Origin: an uncultured Verrucomicrobiota bacterium
Lineage (GTDB): Bacteria; Verrucomicrobiota; Verrucomicrobiia; Limisphaerales; UBA9464
DNA: 35,705 bases
Assembly (NCBI GenBank): GCA_903925515.1
Contig: CAIYFP010000518.1
Location: 1-35,705 of the forward strand
Reading direction: 5' to 3'
A program made the translations under genes and the position numbers. Below are positions 15,587 through 23,577 of the stretch, piece by piece. Within the stretch, counting starts at the first letter, position 1, and every line of letters starts with the position of its first letter. Below the pieces are notes generated by a model. The model had not been told where the DNA came from. It worked only from the letters and a program-made list of their open reading frames with translations, and searched no databases.

Positions 15587-17715
15587 CCAGGCCGTCGCAG
15601 CGGCGTCATCCGTGCCGGAACACGCCCCTGGACCCCTCCATGGCCATGCAACGAGGCCAGCTCCATGAATTCAAGCTGGCTTCGCCGCATGGGGCTCCCC
15701 GGCTTCCGCCCTGCCCGGCGGTACGTCCCGTCCGGCCCAAGCACCCATGCGCTCGCATGGTCCGCCAATTGCCGCCCGAGGATGTCCCACACCCGATCTC
15801 GCAACCGCCCGTCCTCCACCGGGAACGCCACCTCCACCCTCTTGTGCAGGTTCCTCGGCATCCAGTCCGCGCTCGCCACCCATGCCTCCGGTCGCCCCCC
15901 GTTCCCGAACGCCCACAGCCGCCCGTGCTCAAGGAACCGGTCCACGATGCTCCGCACCCGGATGGTCGCGCTCATCCCTTCCACCCCCGGCCTCAGGCAA
16001 CAAATGCCCCGCACCACCAAGTCCACCTCCACCCCGGCACGCGAGGCCCGGTACAACGCCTCGATCACGTCTGGGTCCACCAACGAGTTCATCTTCGCCA
16101 TGATCCTCGATGGCAACCCCACCCGCGCATGCGACGCCTCCCGGTCAATCCGCTCGATCACCCGCTCGTGCATCTCGTACGGCGCCACCAGCAGCCGACG
16201 CGTCCCCCGGAACCGGCTCAGCCCCGTCAACAGGTTGAACAACTCCGCCACGTCCTCGCCCACCTCCGGCCGCGCCGTCAACACGCCCACGTCCGTGTAA
16301 AGCCGCGCCGTCGATGGGTTGTAGTTCCCCGTCGAGAGATGCACGTACCGCCGGAGCCCGTCGCCCTCCCGCCGCACCACCATCGCCAGCTTGCAATGCA
16401 CCTTGTACCCCACCACCCCGTACACCACGTGCACCCCGGCCTCCTCCAGCGCCCGCGCCCACCGGATGTTGTTCGCCTCGTCAAACCGCGCCTTCAGCTC
16501 CACCACCGCCGTCACCTGCTTCCCGTTCCGCACCGCGTCCATCAGCGCGCCCACCACCCGCTCGTCCCCGCCCGTCCGGTACAAGGTCTGCTTGATCGCC
16601 AGCACGTCCCGGTCCGCCGCCGCCTGCTCAAGGAACCGGATCACCGTCTCGAAGCTGTCGTACGGATGATGCAGCATCCAGTCCCTCTCCCGCACCGCCC
16701 CAAACAAGTCCTCCACCCCCGCCAACCCCTCCGCTTCCCGCCCCACGAACGGCGCATCCCTCAGCCCCGCCGCCGCCTCCCCCTCGCACGCCCCCAACAT
16801 CCATGTCGGGTTCAACGGCCCCTCCGCCTCGTAAAGGTCCTCCTCCCCCAGCCCAAGGGTCGCCAGCAACTCCCCCGCCAGCTCCGCCCCGCATCCCGCC
16901 CCCACCTCAAGGCGCACCGCCTCCCCCTTCCTCCGGTTCCTCAGCTCCTCCTCCACCGCCTCCAACAGGTTCCCCGCCTCCTCCTCGTCGATGTACAACT
17001 CGCTGTTCCGCGTCACCCGGAACGCCGACCACCCCTCGATCTCAAGCCCAGGAAACAGCTCCGGCAGATGGCCCGCGATCACCTCCAGCAAGAACACATG
17101 GTCCATCCTCCCGTCGGCCCGCGGCAATCGCACCAAGCCCGGCAACACCCTCGGCACCTGCACGATGCCCAGCCTCCGGCGCACCTCCCCGCCAACCCGC
17201 GCCGACATCCGCGCCACAAGGTTCACCGTCTTGTTCAGGACCTGCGGGAACGGATGCGACAGGTCCACCGCCAACGGCGTCAGCACCGGATGTACCCGCT
17301 TCCGGTAATACCTCCCCAACCACTCCCGGTCTGCCTCCCCAAGCCCCCGGAAGTCATGGAACCGGATGCCTTGACCCGCCAACCCCGGCATCAACTGCCC
17401 ACGCCACAACGCCCTCGCCTCCTCCAGCAAACGCCGCACCGCCTTCCCGACCAGCTCCAACGTCTCCAACGCCGTCCGCCCGTCCGGCCCCAGCCCCCTT
17501 CGCCCCGACTCCACCTCCTGCTTCAACCCCGCCACCCGTACCTCGAAGAACTCGTCAAGGTTCGAGTGCGCAATGCAAAAGAACTTCAGCCGCTCCAGCC
17601 ATGGCACCGTCGCCCGCCCCGCCTGCGCCAACACCCGACGGTTGAACTCCAGCCACGACAACTCGCGGTTGATCAACCCCGTCTCCGACACCCCTTGTTT
17701 CCTCCCCTTCGCCAT
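15583..17715 (-). CDS. ppk1: Polyphosphate kinase 1
   Basis: Makes long-chain polyphosphate reversibly from ATP. The 710-residue protein has the standard PPK1 order. The N domain contains NRELSWLEFNRRVL (16-29). The head region includes HSNLDEFFEVRVAG (50-63). The two C-terminal phospholipase-D-like lobes follow. The autophosphorylated histidine is His440 in GYKVHCKLA, with YVHLSTGNYNP after it; FLEHGRLWAFGNGG places His597 at the second catalytic histidine. ATG 17715 is chosen because MAKGRKQ leads directly into the conserved start. The frame extends further upstream, but that part is not conserved. It is the first gene of the ppk1-rmlD-gluQ overlapping set and is divergent from dapF. Confidence 0.96.
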   Translation of the reverse strand: MAKGRKQGVSETGLINRELSWLEFNRRVLAQAGRATVPWLERLKFFCIAHSNLDEFFEVRVAGLKQEVESGRRGLGPDGRTALETLELVGKAVRRLLEEARALWRGQLMPGLAGQGIRFHDFRGLGEADREWLGRYYRKRVHPVLTPLAVDLSHPFPQVLNKTVNLVARMSARVGGEVRRRLGIVQVPRVLPGLVRLPRADGRMDHVFLLEVIAGHLPELFPGLEIEGWSAFRVTRNSELYIDEEEAGNLLEAVEEELRNRRKGEAVRLEVGAGCGAELAGELLATLGLGEEDLYEAEGPLNPTWMLGACEGEAAAGLRDAPFVGREAEGLAGVEDLFGAVRERDWMLHHPYDSFETVIRFLEQAAADRDVLAIKQTLYRTGGDERVVGALMDAVRNGKQVTAVVELKARFDEANNIRWARALEEAGVHVVYGVVGYKVHCKLAMVVRREGDGLRRYVHLSTGNYNPSTARLYTDVGVLTARPEVGEDVAELFNLLTGLSRFRGTRRLLVAPYEMHERVIERIDREASHARVGLPSRIMAKMNSLVDPDVIEALYRASRAGVEVDLVVRGICCLRPGVEGMSATIRVRSIVDRFLEHGRLWAFGNGGRPEAWVASADWMPRNLHKRVEVAFPVEDGRLRDRVWDILGRQLADHASAWVLGPDGTYRRAGRKPGSPMRRSQLEFMELASLHGHGGVQGRVPARMTPLRRPG

Positions 17716-18176
17716 CCCCTCGGTCCCGCACCCTATCCCCACCCCACCCCGAACGTCGAGGCACCCCTCTGTTACGTTTCCTCCCCCCCACCGCCCGAGC
17801 GTCCAGTCCAGCACCAACGGCCCCGGCGTCCGCCCATGCAGCGGCCCGCCCTCCAACTCCCGGAACGGGTCGAACCCGCGAACCATGCGCCCTGCTCCCC
17901 GGCCCGCGTTCGCCTCCCACAACGTGCACCGCCGGTTTCCCGGGTTCCTCGCACCCGTCCACCGCCCGCCTCCGCAATCTCCGTGCCCCAACTCCCTGCC
18001 CATGACGCCACCCCCTTCTCGCCCTGCCCCGATCCCGCGCACGGGGACCTTCTCGGACCACAAAGGCCGATCGTTCCCCAACACCGCCCCGCGCGCCCAT
18101 TGGATTCGGACAGGCCAAGGTCCCATCCCACTGCGCGCTCGCCTCCCCCGCCTCGCCTTGCCTATCCTGCAACCCA
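17716..18176. other. Divergent promoter region between ppk1 and dapF
   Basis: 461 bases with no supportable gene; the open frame on the minus strand is an unconserved extension of ppk1. It must contain promoters for both operons. I found only weak sigma-70-like matches (TATCCT at about 18160 for dapF) and no PhoB-box repeats that would point to phosphate control of ppk1. Confidence 0.5.
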
Positions 18177-18989
18177 ATGACGCTCGACTTCCTCAAGATG
18201 AGCGGCGCGGGCAATGACTTCATCCTGCTCGACGACCGCGACGACGGCGTGCGACTCGACCGGGCCACCATCGCCCGCCTCTGCCACCGGCAATTCGGCA
18301 TCGGAGCCGACGGCCTCATGCTCCTCGTCCCCTGCACCTCGGGAAGGGCAGACTGGGCATGGCGCTTCTATAACTCGGACGGCTCCGACGCGGAAATGTG
18401 CGGGAACGGCGCCCGTTGCTTTGCCCGCTTCATCCAGCGCGTCACCGGTTGGCCGCGCCAGGAGGTCACCTTCGAAACCCTCGCCGGCGTCATTCACGCC
18501 ACCCTCGCCGGCGATCGGGTCTCCATCGGCCTCACGGACCCCGCCAACCTCCGCCTCCATCAAGCCGTCCCCGTGGACGGCCAGACCGTGGTCGTCCATT
18601 CCATCAACACCGGCGTACCCCACGCCGTCGTCTTCGTCCCAGACGCCGACAAAGCCATGGTCCAAGAGCAAGGATCCGCGCTGCGCCATCATCCCCACTT
18701 CCAGCCCCGCGGCACCAACGTCAACTTCGCCCAACTCCTCGGCCATGGCCGCATCCGCGTCCGAACCTATGAACGCGGCGTCGAGGGCGAGACCCTCGCC
18801 TGTGGCACCGGCGTCACCGCCACCGCCCTCGTCGCCGCCACCATCCACGGGCTCCCCAGCCCCGTGCGGGTCCAGGTCCAAGGCGGAGACGAGCTCGAGG
18901 TGGCATTCGACCGCTCGGGCGAGTCCTTCAAGAACGTCCGTCTCAATGGCCCCGCCACGTTCGTCTTCGAGGGCCGCATCCATGTCTAG
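18177..18989 (+). CDS. dapF: Diaminopimelate epimerase
   Basis: Converts LL- to meso-diaminopimelate for lysine and peptidoglycan synthesis. The 270-residue protein carries the two catalytic cysteines: Cys75 in EMCGNGARCF and Cys209 in LACGTGVTA. It also has the N-terminal signature KMSGAGNDFI (7-16) and TNVNFAQ (180-186). No cofactor is needed by this family. It leads a plus-strand series of genes and is followed after 6 bp by a TPR protein. Codons are almost all C-ending, in contrast to divergent ppk1. Confidence 0.96.
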   Translation: MTLDFLKMSGAGNDFILLDDRDDGVRLDRATIARLCHRQFGIGADGLMLLVPCTSGRADWAWRFYNSDGSDAEMCGNGARCFARFIQRVTGWPRQEVTFETLAGVIHATLAGDRVSIGLTDPANLRLHQAVPVDGQTVVVHSINTGVPHAVVFVPDADKAMVQEQGSALRHHPHFQPRGTNVNFAQLLGHGRIRVRTYERGVEGETLACGTGVTATALVAATIHGLPSPVRVQVQGGDELEVAFDRSGESFKNVRLNGPATFVFEGRIHV

Positions 18990-18995
18990 CCCGAC

Positions 18996-19856
18996 ATGAA
19001 ACCGCTCCCCATCAACCTCGCGGCACTCGTCCTCTCGGCCCTCCTCGCCGCCGGCCGTGCCCTCGCCCATGGCAACGACTTCGAAATGGTCGTCTCCCTT
19101 ACCCTCGAAATCGCCCAGAACCCCAAGGAACCCGGGCTGCTGCTCGAGCGTGCCGAGGTCTATCGCACCCATGGAGACCTCGAAACCGCACGCCGCGACC
19201 TCGCCACCGCCCTCGAAATCCAGCCAGACTTCCACCCCGCCCGCGTTCGCCTCGCCCTCCTCGCCCGCGACCAAGGCCGGCTCGACGAGTCCCTCCAGCT
19301 CCTCAACGCCGTCGTCCAAGCCCAGCCAGCCCAGCCTCTCGCCCTCTCCGTCCGCTCCGAGGTCCTTCGCCGCCTCAAGCGCCATCCCGAGGCCGTCGCC
19401 GACCTCGACGCCATCCTTGCCATCCCCGGCATCGAGCCCATCCCACAGCTTTACCTCGACAAGGCCCGCTCCCAACTCGAAGCCCCCTCGCCCAACACCA
19501 ACGCCATCCTCGCCGACCTCGACAAGGGAATCGCCCGCATGGGCCCGGTCACCAGCCTCCTCCTCATGGCCCTCGACCTCGAGGAGCAGTCCGGCTGCAT
19601 CGACGCCGCCCTCGCACGACTCGATTCCCTCGCCAAGGACTCGCCCCGCAAGGAACGCTGGCTCGAACGCCGCGGCGACATCCTCGCGCGCGCCGGCCGG
19701 AAACCCGAGGCCATCAAGGCCTTCTCCGACGCCATGGCCGCCATCGATGCACTCCCGGACCGCCAGCGCCTCACCGTGGCCACCACAGAACTCCGTGCCG
19801 CCATCGAGTCCAAGCTCGGCTCGCTCGGGCCCAACCCCAAGCCCGCCCAACCATGA
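18996..19856 (+). CDS. Exported TPR-repeat protein
   Basis: 286 residues with a signal peptide (LAALVLSALLAAGRALAHG, cleavage near residue 25). Tetratricopeptide-like helical hairpins follow: LLLERAEVYRTHGDLETARRD, ARVRLALLARDQGRLDESLQ and SVRSEVLRRLKRHPEAVADLD, with another near WLERRGDILARAGRKPEAIK. Such repeats mediate protein contacts, and no enzymatic motif is seen. Its stop overlaps the start of the following phosphatase by 4 nt. This coupling is the only clue to role: it may work with that enzyme in the periplasm. Confidence 0.88.
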   Translation: MKPLPINLAALVLSALLAAGRALAHGNDFEMVVSLTLEIAQNPKEPGLLLERAEVYRTHGDLETARRDLATALEIQPDFHPARVRLALLARDQGRLDESLQLLNAVVQAQPAQPLALSVRSEVLRRLKRHPEAVADLDAILAIPGIEPIPQLYLDKARSQLEAPSPNTNAILADLDKGIARMGPVTSLLLMALDLEEQSGCIDAALARLDSLAKDSPRKERWLERRGDILARAGRKPEAIKAFSDAMAAIDALPDRQRLTVATTELRAAIESKLGSLGPNPKPAQP

Positions 19857-21166
19857 AGACCCTCCCCCGCCTGCTCCGCGTCGCCGCCATCGGCGCCATC
19901 GCCCACGCCACCACCCTCGCCCAGCAACCCAAGCTCACCCGGGGCCCTTACCTCCAGCTCCCCACCCCGAAGTCCATGGCCATCCGCTGGAGGACAGACC
20001 GCGAGACCAAGGGCCTCGTCCGCTGGGGCCTCTCCCCCGAGTCCGCCACCCACCGCGCCTCCCACAAGGGCATCCTCTCCGACCACGTCGTCCAGCTCGA
20101 CGGCCTCAGGCCCGGCACCCGCTACTACTACGTCGTCGGCTCCGAGACCAACCGATGGCTTACCCAGCCCGGCGCCGCCTTCTCCTTCATCACGCCCCCA
20201 GACCACGGCGCCGTCCAACCCGTCCGCGTCTGGGCCGTCGGCGACGCCGGCACCGCCACCACCAACCAAGTCAACGTCCGCAAGGCCTTCGAGTCATGGC
20301 ACGCCAAGCAACCCGCCGACCTCTGGCTCATGCTCGGCGACAACGCCTACTCCACCGGCACCGACCGCCAGTACCAACGCGCCGTCTTCGACATCTACAC
20401 CGACATCCTCCGCACCGTCCCCGTCTGGCCCACCCTCGGCAACCACGACGCCTACTCCGCCGACTCCTCCACCCAGTCCGGCGTCTATTACGACGTCTTC
20501 TCCCTCCCGTCCCGCGCCCAATGCGGCGGCCTCATCTCCGGCACCGAGGCCTACTACTCCTTCGACTTCGCCAACATCCACTTCGTGTGCCTCGACTCCC
20601 ATGACTCCGACCGCAGCAAGGGCGGGGCCATGGCCGAATGGCTGCGCGCCGACCTCGCCGGCAACTCACGCGACTGGATCATCGCCTTCTTCCATCACCC
20701 GCCCTACACCAAGGGCTCCCACGACTCCGACAAGCCCTCGGACTCCGGCGGCCGCCTCGTCGAGATGCGCGAGAACATCCTCCCCATCCTCGAGGCCGGC
20801 GGCGTGGACCTCGTCCTCACCGGCCACTCCCACTCCTACGAACGCTCCTTCCTCGTCAATGGCCACTACGGCTACTCCACCAACCTCGCCCCCTCCATGA
20901 TCCTCGACCGGGGCTCCGGCCGAATCGACATGGACGGCCCCTACAAGAAGGACGCCGGGAACGCACCCCACCAAGGCACCGTGTACCTCTGCGCCGGCTC
21001 CTCCGGCCAAGTCTCCGGCGGAAAGCTCAACCACCCCGTCAACTGGGTCTCCCTCAACAAGCTCGGCTCCCTCCTCCTCGACTTCGACGGCCCACGCCTC
21101 GACGTCCGCTTCCTCGGCGACCGCGCCCAGGTCCGCGACTACTTCACCCTCCTCAAGAAGCCGTAG
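19853..21166 (+). CDS. Purple-acid-phosphatase-like metallophosphoesterase
   Basis: A 437-residue exported phosphoesterase. After a signal peptide (to about residue 24) there is a fibronectin-III-like purple acid phosphatase N domain (about 27-115, RGPYLQ...ELDGL-type pattern, GTRYYYVVG). The dinuclear-metal domain follows, with all five motifs: GDAG (130-133), GDNAY (162-166), GNHD (197-200), FFHHPPY (279-285) and GHSHSYER (324-331). Substrate is not predictable; phosphomonoesters are typical. The gene is translationally coupled to the TPR protein upstream. Confidence 0.93.
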   Translation: MKTLPRLLRVAAIGAIAHATTLAQQPKLTRGPYLQLPTPKSMAIRWRTDRETKGLVRWGLSPESATHRASHKGILSDHVVQLDGLRPGTRYYYVVGSETNRWLTQPGAAFSFITPPDHGAVQPVRVWAVGDAGTATTNQVNVRKAFESWHAKQPADLWLMLGDNAYSTGTDRQYQRAVFDIYTDILRTVPVWPTLGNHDAYSADSSTQSGVYYDVFSLPSRAQCGGLISGTEAYYSFDFANIHFVCLDSHDSDRSKGGAMAEWLRADLAGNSRDWIIAFFHHPPYTKGSHDSDKPSDSGGRLVEMRENILPILEAGGVDLVLTGHSHSYERSFLVNGHYGYSTNLAPSMILDRGSGRIDMDGPYKKDAGNAPHQGTVYLCAGSSGQVSGGKLNHPVNWVSLNKLGSLLLDFDGPRLDVRFLGDRAQVRDYFTLLKKP

Positions 21167-21194
21167 CTCGCCCCGCCCTCGCCACCCGCCATCC

Positions 21195-22421
21195 ATGAAG
21201 TCCCTCGCCTCCATCATCGACTCCACCCTCGTCGATGACGTCCACACCCACCTCTATGACCCCGCCTTCGGCTCCCTCCTCCTCTCGGGCATCGACGACC
21301 TCCTCGTCTATCACTACCTCGTCAGCGAGGCCTCAAGGCAGATGGACGTCCCCCTCGACGCCTTCTGGGCCGCCTCCAAGCAACAGCAGGCCGACTGGGT
21401 CTGGCGCGCGCTCTTCGTCCAGCATTCCCCCGTCTCCGAGGCCTGCCGCGGCGTCGTCACCGTCCTCAACGCCCTCGGCATCGAGCCCCGCTCCCGCGAC
21501 CTCCCCGCCCTCCGCCAATGGTTCGCCGCCCAGCAACCCTCCTCACACCTCGACCGCGTCCTCGAACTCGCGGGCGTTCGCTCCGTCTGCATGACCAACT
21601 CGCCCTTCGACGACGAGGAACGTCCCCTCTGGGAGCAGGGCTTCCCACGCGACCCCCGCTTCCGCGCCGCCCTCCGCATCGACCCCCTCCTCATGGACTG
21701 GCAGCGATCCGCCCCGCGCCTTCGCTCGTGGGGCTATGACGTCGGCCCCGAACGCTCCCCGCGTACCGCCTCCGAGGTCCGCAGGCTCCTCGCCGACTGG
21801 ACCCGCCGCATCGACTCCCGCTACTGCATGGTCTCGTTGCCGCCGGACTTCGCATGGCCAGCCAACACGGACGCCGCATGGCTCATCGAGCATGCCGTCC
21901 TCCCCCACGGTCGGGACCACGGCCAGCCCCTCGCCCTCATGCTCGGCGTCAAGCGGGGCGTCAACCCCGCACTCCGCCTCGCCGGCGACGGCGTCGGGCG
22001 CAGCCGCCTCGATGCCCTCGAAAACCTCTGCGCGGCCAACCCTTCCAACCGCTTCCTCGTCACGCTCCTCAGCCGCGAGGTCCAACACGAGGCCGTCGTC
22101 ATCGCCCGCAAGTTCCCAAACCTCCACCTCTTCGGCTGCTGGTGGTTCACCAACACCCCCCAGCTCATCGACGAGATCACCCGGATGCGTCTCGAGCTCC
22201 TCGGCACCTCCTTCACCCCGCAGCACAGCGACGCCCGCGTCCTCGAACACCTCATCTACAAGTGGCGCCACACCCGGGAGTGCCTCATCCCCGTCCTGGC
22301 CACGCGGTACGCCGACCTCGCAGCCAGCGGATGGACCGTCACCGAGCACGAGATGCGCCGCGACGTCGCCCACCTCCTCGGCGGAGCCTTTGACCGCTTC
22401 GTCTCCGGCGCCAGCCGCTGA
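21195..22421 (+). CDS. Glucuronate isomerase family protein (UxaC-like)
   Basis: A 408-residue amidohydrolase-fold protein related to uronate isomerase, which converts glucuronate to fructuronate. Visible are VDDVHTHLYDP (metal-binding His17 and His19), VCMTNSPFDDE at the place of the UxaC TTDDP motif, ALRIDPLL in place of FRPD, and an HLFGCWWF strand near the C-terminal end. It is shorter than standard UxaC (about 470 residues), and several motif residues differ. No uxu/kdg pathway genes are adjacent. A divergent or altered substrate is therefore likely. Confidence 0.78.
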   Translation: MKSLASIIDSTLVDDVHTHLYDPAFGSLLLSGIDDLLVYHYLVSEASRQMDVPLDAFWAASKQQQADWVWRALFVQHSPVSEACRGVVTVLNALGIEPRSRDLPALRQWFAAQQPSSHLDRVLELAGVRSVCMTNSPFDDEERPLWEQGFPRDPRFRAALRIDPLLMDWQRSAPRLRSWGYDVGPERSPRTASEVRRLLADWTRRIDSRYCMVSLPPDFAWPANTDAAWLIEHAVLPHGRDHGQPLALMLGVKRGVNPALRLAGDGVGRSRLDALENLCAANPSNRFLVTLLSREVQHEAVVIARKFPNLHLFGCWWFTNTPQLIDEITRMRLELLGTSFTPQHSDARVLEHLIYKWRHTRECLIPVLATRYADLAASGWTVTEHEMRRDVAHLLGGAFDRFVSGASR

Positions 22422-22565
22422 ATCCTCACCAACTCCTCACCAACCCGGCAGGAATCAAGGCCGCAAGCCGCCCCACCGCACGCCCCGCCCGTCTCCCCAC
22501 CCCGCGGGCTTCCGCCCCGGCGATGCCCCTTGCACCCCGGGCTGCGCCCGCCCAATCCTCGTCCC

Positions 22566-23465
22566 ATGCGCCTCCCGTCCTTCGTCGCCGCATTGCTCGT
22601 CGCGTCCATCCACGTGCTCCTCGCCGAGGATTCGCCCCTCGTGGCTCCGGGCGCCAAGCTTGCCAAGCTTTCCGACGGCTACCTCTTCACCGAGGGCCCC
22701 GCCGCCGACCGCGACGGCAACATCTTCTTCACCGACCAACCCAACGACCGCATCGTACGATGGGATGCCTCCACCGGCACGTTCTCCGACTGGCTCAAGC
22801 CCGCCGGCCGTTCCAATGGCATGTTCTTTGACCCCGACGGCAACCTCGTCGCCTGCGCCGACAGCAAGAACGAGCTCTGGTCGATCGCCCCCGACAAGAC
22901 GGTCACCGTGCTCGTCCGGGACTTCGGCGGGAAGCTCCTCAACGGCCCGAACGACGTCTGGGTTCGACCCGGGGGTGGGCTGTACTTCACCGACCCCTTC
23001 TACAAGCGCCCCTACTGGAACCGGGGCCCTGCCGAGCAAGGCGGCCAACACGTCTATCTCCTCCCGTCCATCTCCTCCAACGCCACCCCCCGCCGTGTCG
23101 CCGACGACCTCAAGCAACCCAATGGCATCGTCGGAACGCCGGACGGCAAGTCGCTCTACGTCGCCGACATCGGAGCCAGCAAGACTTACCGCTATGCCAT
23201 CCAGCCCGACGGTTCCCTCGCTTCCAAGACCCTCTTCTGCGAGATGGGCTCCGATGGCATGACCCTCGACTCCCACGGCAACGTCTATCTCACCGGCAAG
23301 GGCGTCACCGTGTTCAACCCGGCCGGCCAAAAGGTTGCCCACGTGGACGTGCCCGAGCCATGGACCGCCAACGTCCGCTTCGGTGGCAAGGACCGCGACC
23401 TCCTCTTCATCACCGCCAGCAAGGCCGTCTATGGCATCCGCATGAGCACCCGCGGCGTTCGCTAG
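22566..23465 (+). CDS. SMP-30/gluconolactonase-family protein, exported
   Basis: A six-bladed propeller of 299 residues with a signal peptide (MRLPSFVAALLVASIHVLLA). The metal-site residues of the family can be placed: Glu43 in FTEGPAADRDG, Asn129 in LNGPNDVW, Asn186 in QPNGIVGTPDGK and Asp230 in GSDGMTLD. The family includes gluconolactonases and related lactonases that act on sugar lactones. The upstream frame extends 12 codons to a non-ATG start, but the signal peptide fixes the ATG at 22566. It could work with the sugar-related genes around it. Confidence 0.92.
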   Translation: MRLPSFVAALLVASIHVLLAEDSPLVAPGAKLAKLSDGYLFTEGPAADRDGNIFFTDQPNDRIVRWDASTGTFSDWLKPAGRSNGMFFDPDGNLVACADSKNELWSIAPDKTVTVLVRDFGGKLLNGPNDVWVRPGGGLYFTDPFYKRPYWNRGPAEQGGQHVYLLPSISSNATPRRVADDLKQPNGIVGTPDGKSLYVADIGASKTYRYAIQPDGSLASKTLFCEMGSDGMTLDSHGNVYLTGKGVTVFNPAGQKVAHVDVPEPWTANVRFGGKDRDLLFITASKAVYGIRMSTRGVR

Positions 23466-23577
23466 GCCCTTACCCCGTCACGCCTTGCATTTGCGCCTTG
23501 AATCTCAGTACCCCAACCGAAGCATTCCCCTGCCATCCCCGTCGCACGGCATGGCTTCCTTCCATCGTCGCAACGCC

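Noticed and set aside
17716..17790. Sigma-70-like boxes upstream of ppk1 (TCGACG with a 17-base spacer)
   Set aside because: The -10 match is poor, and the G-rich sequence gives such matches by chance.
15640..18180. 846-codon plus-strand open frame antisense to ppk1
   Set aside because: The translation is Pro/Arg/His/Leu-rich with no domain; ppk1 has all its motifs.
18162..19850. 562-codon open frame antisense to dapF and the TPR gene
   Set aside because: Same compositional artefact; the sense genes carry clear catalytic motifs.
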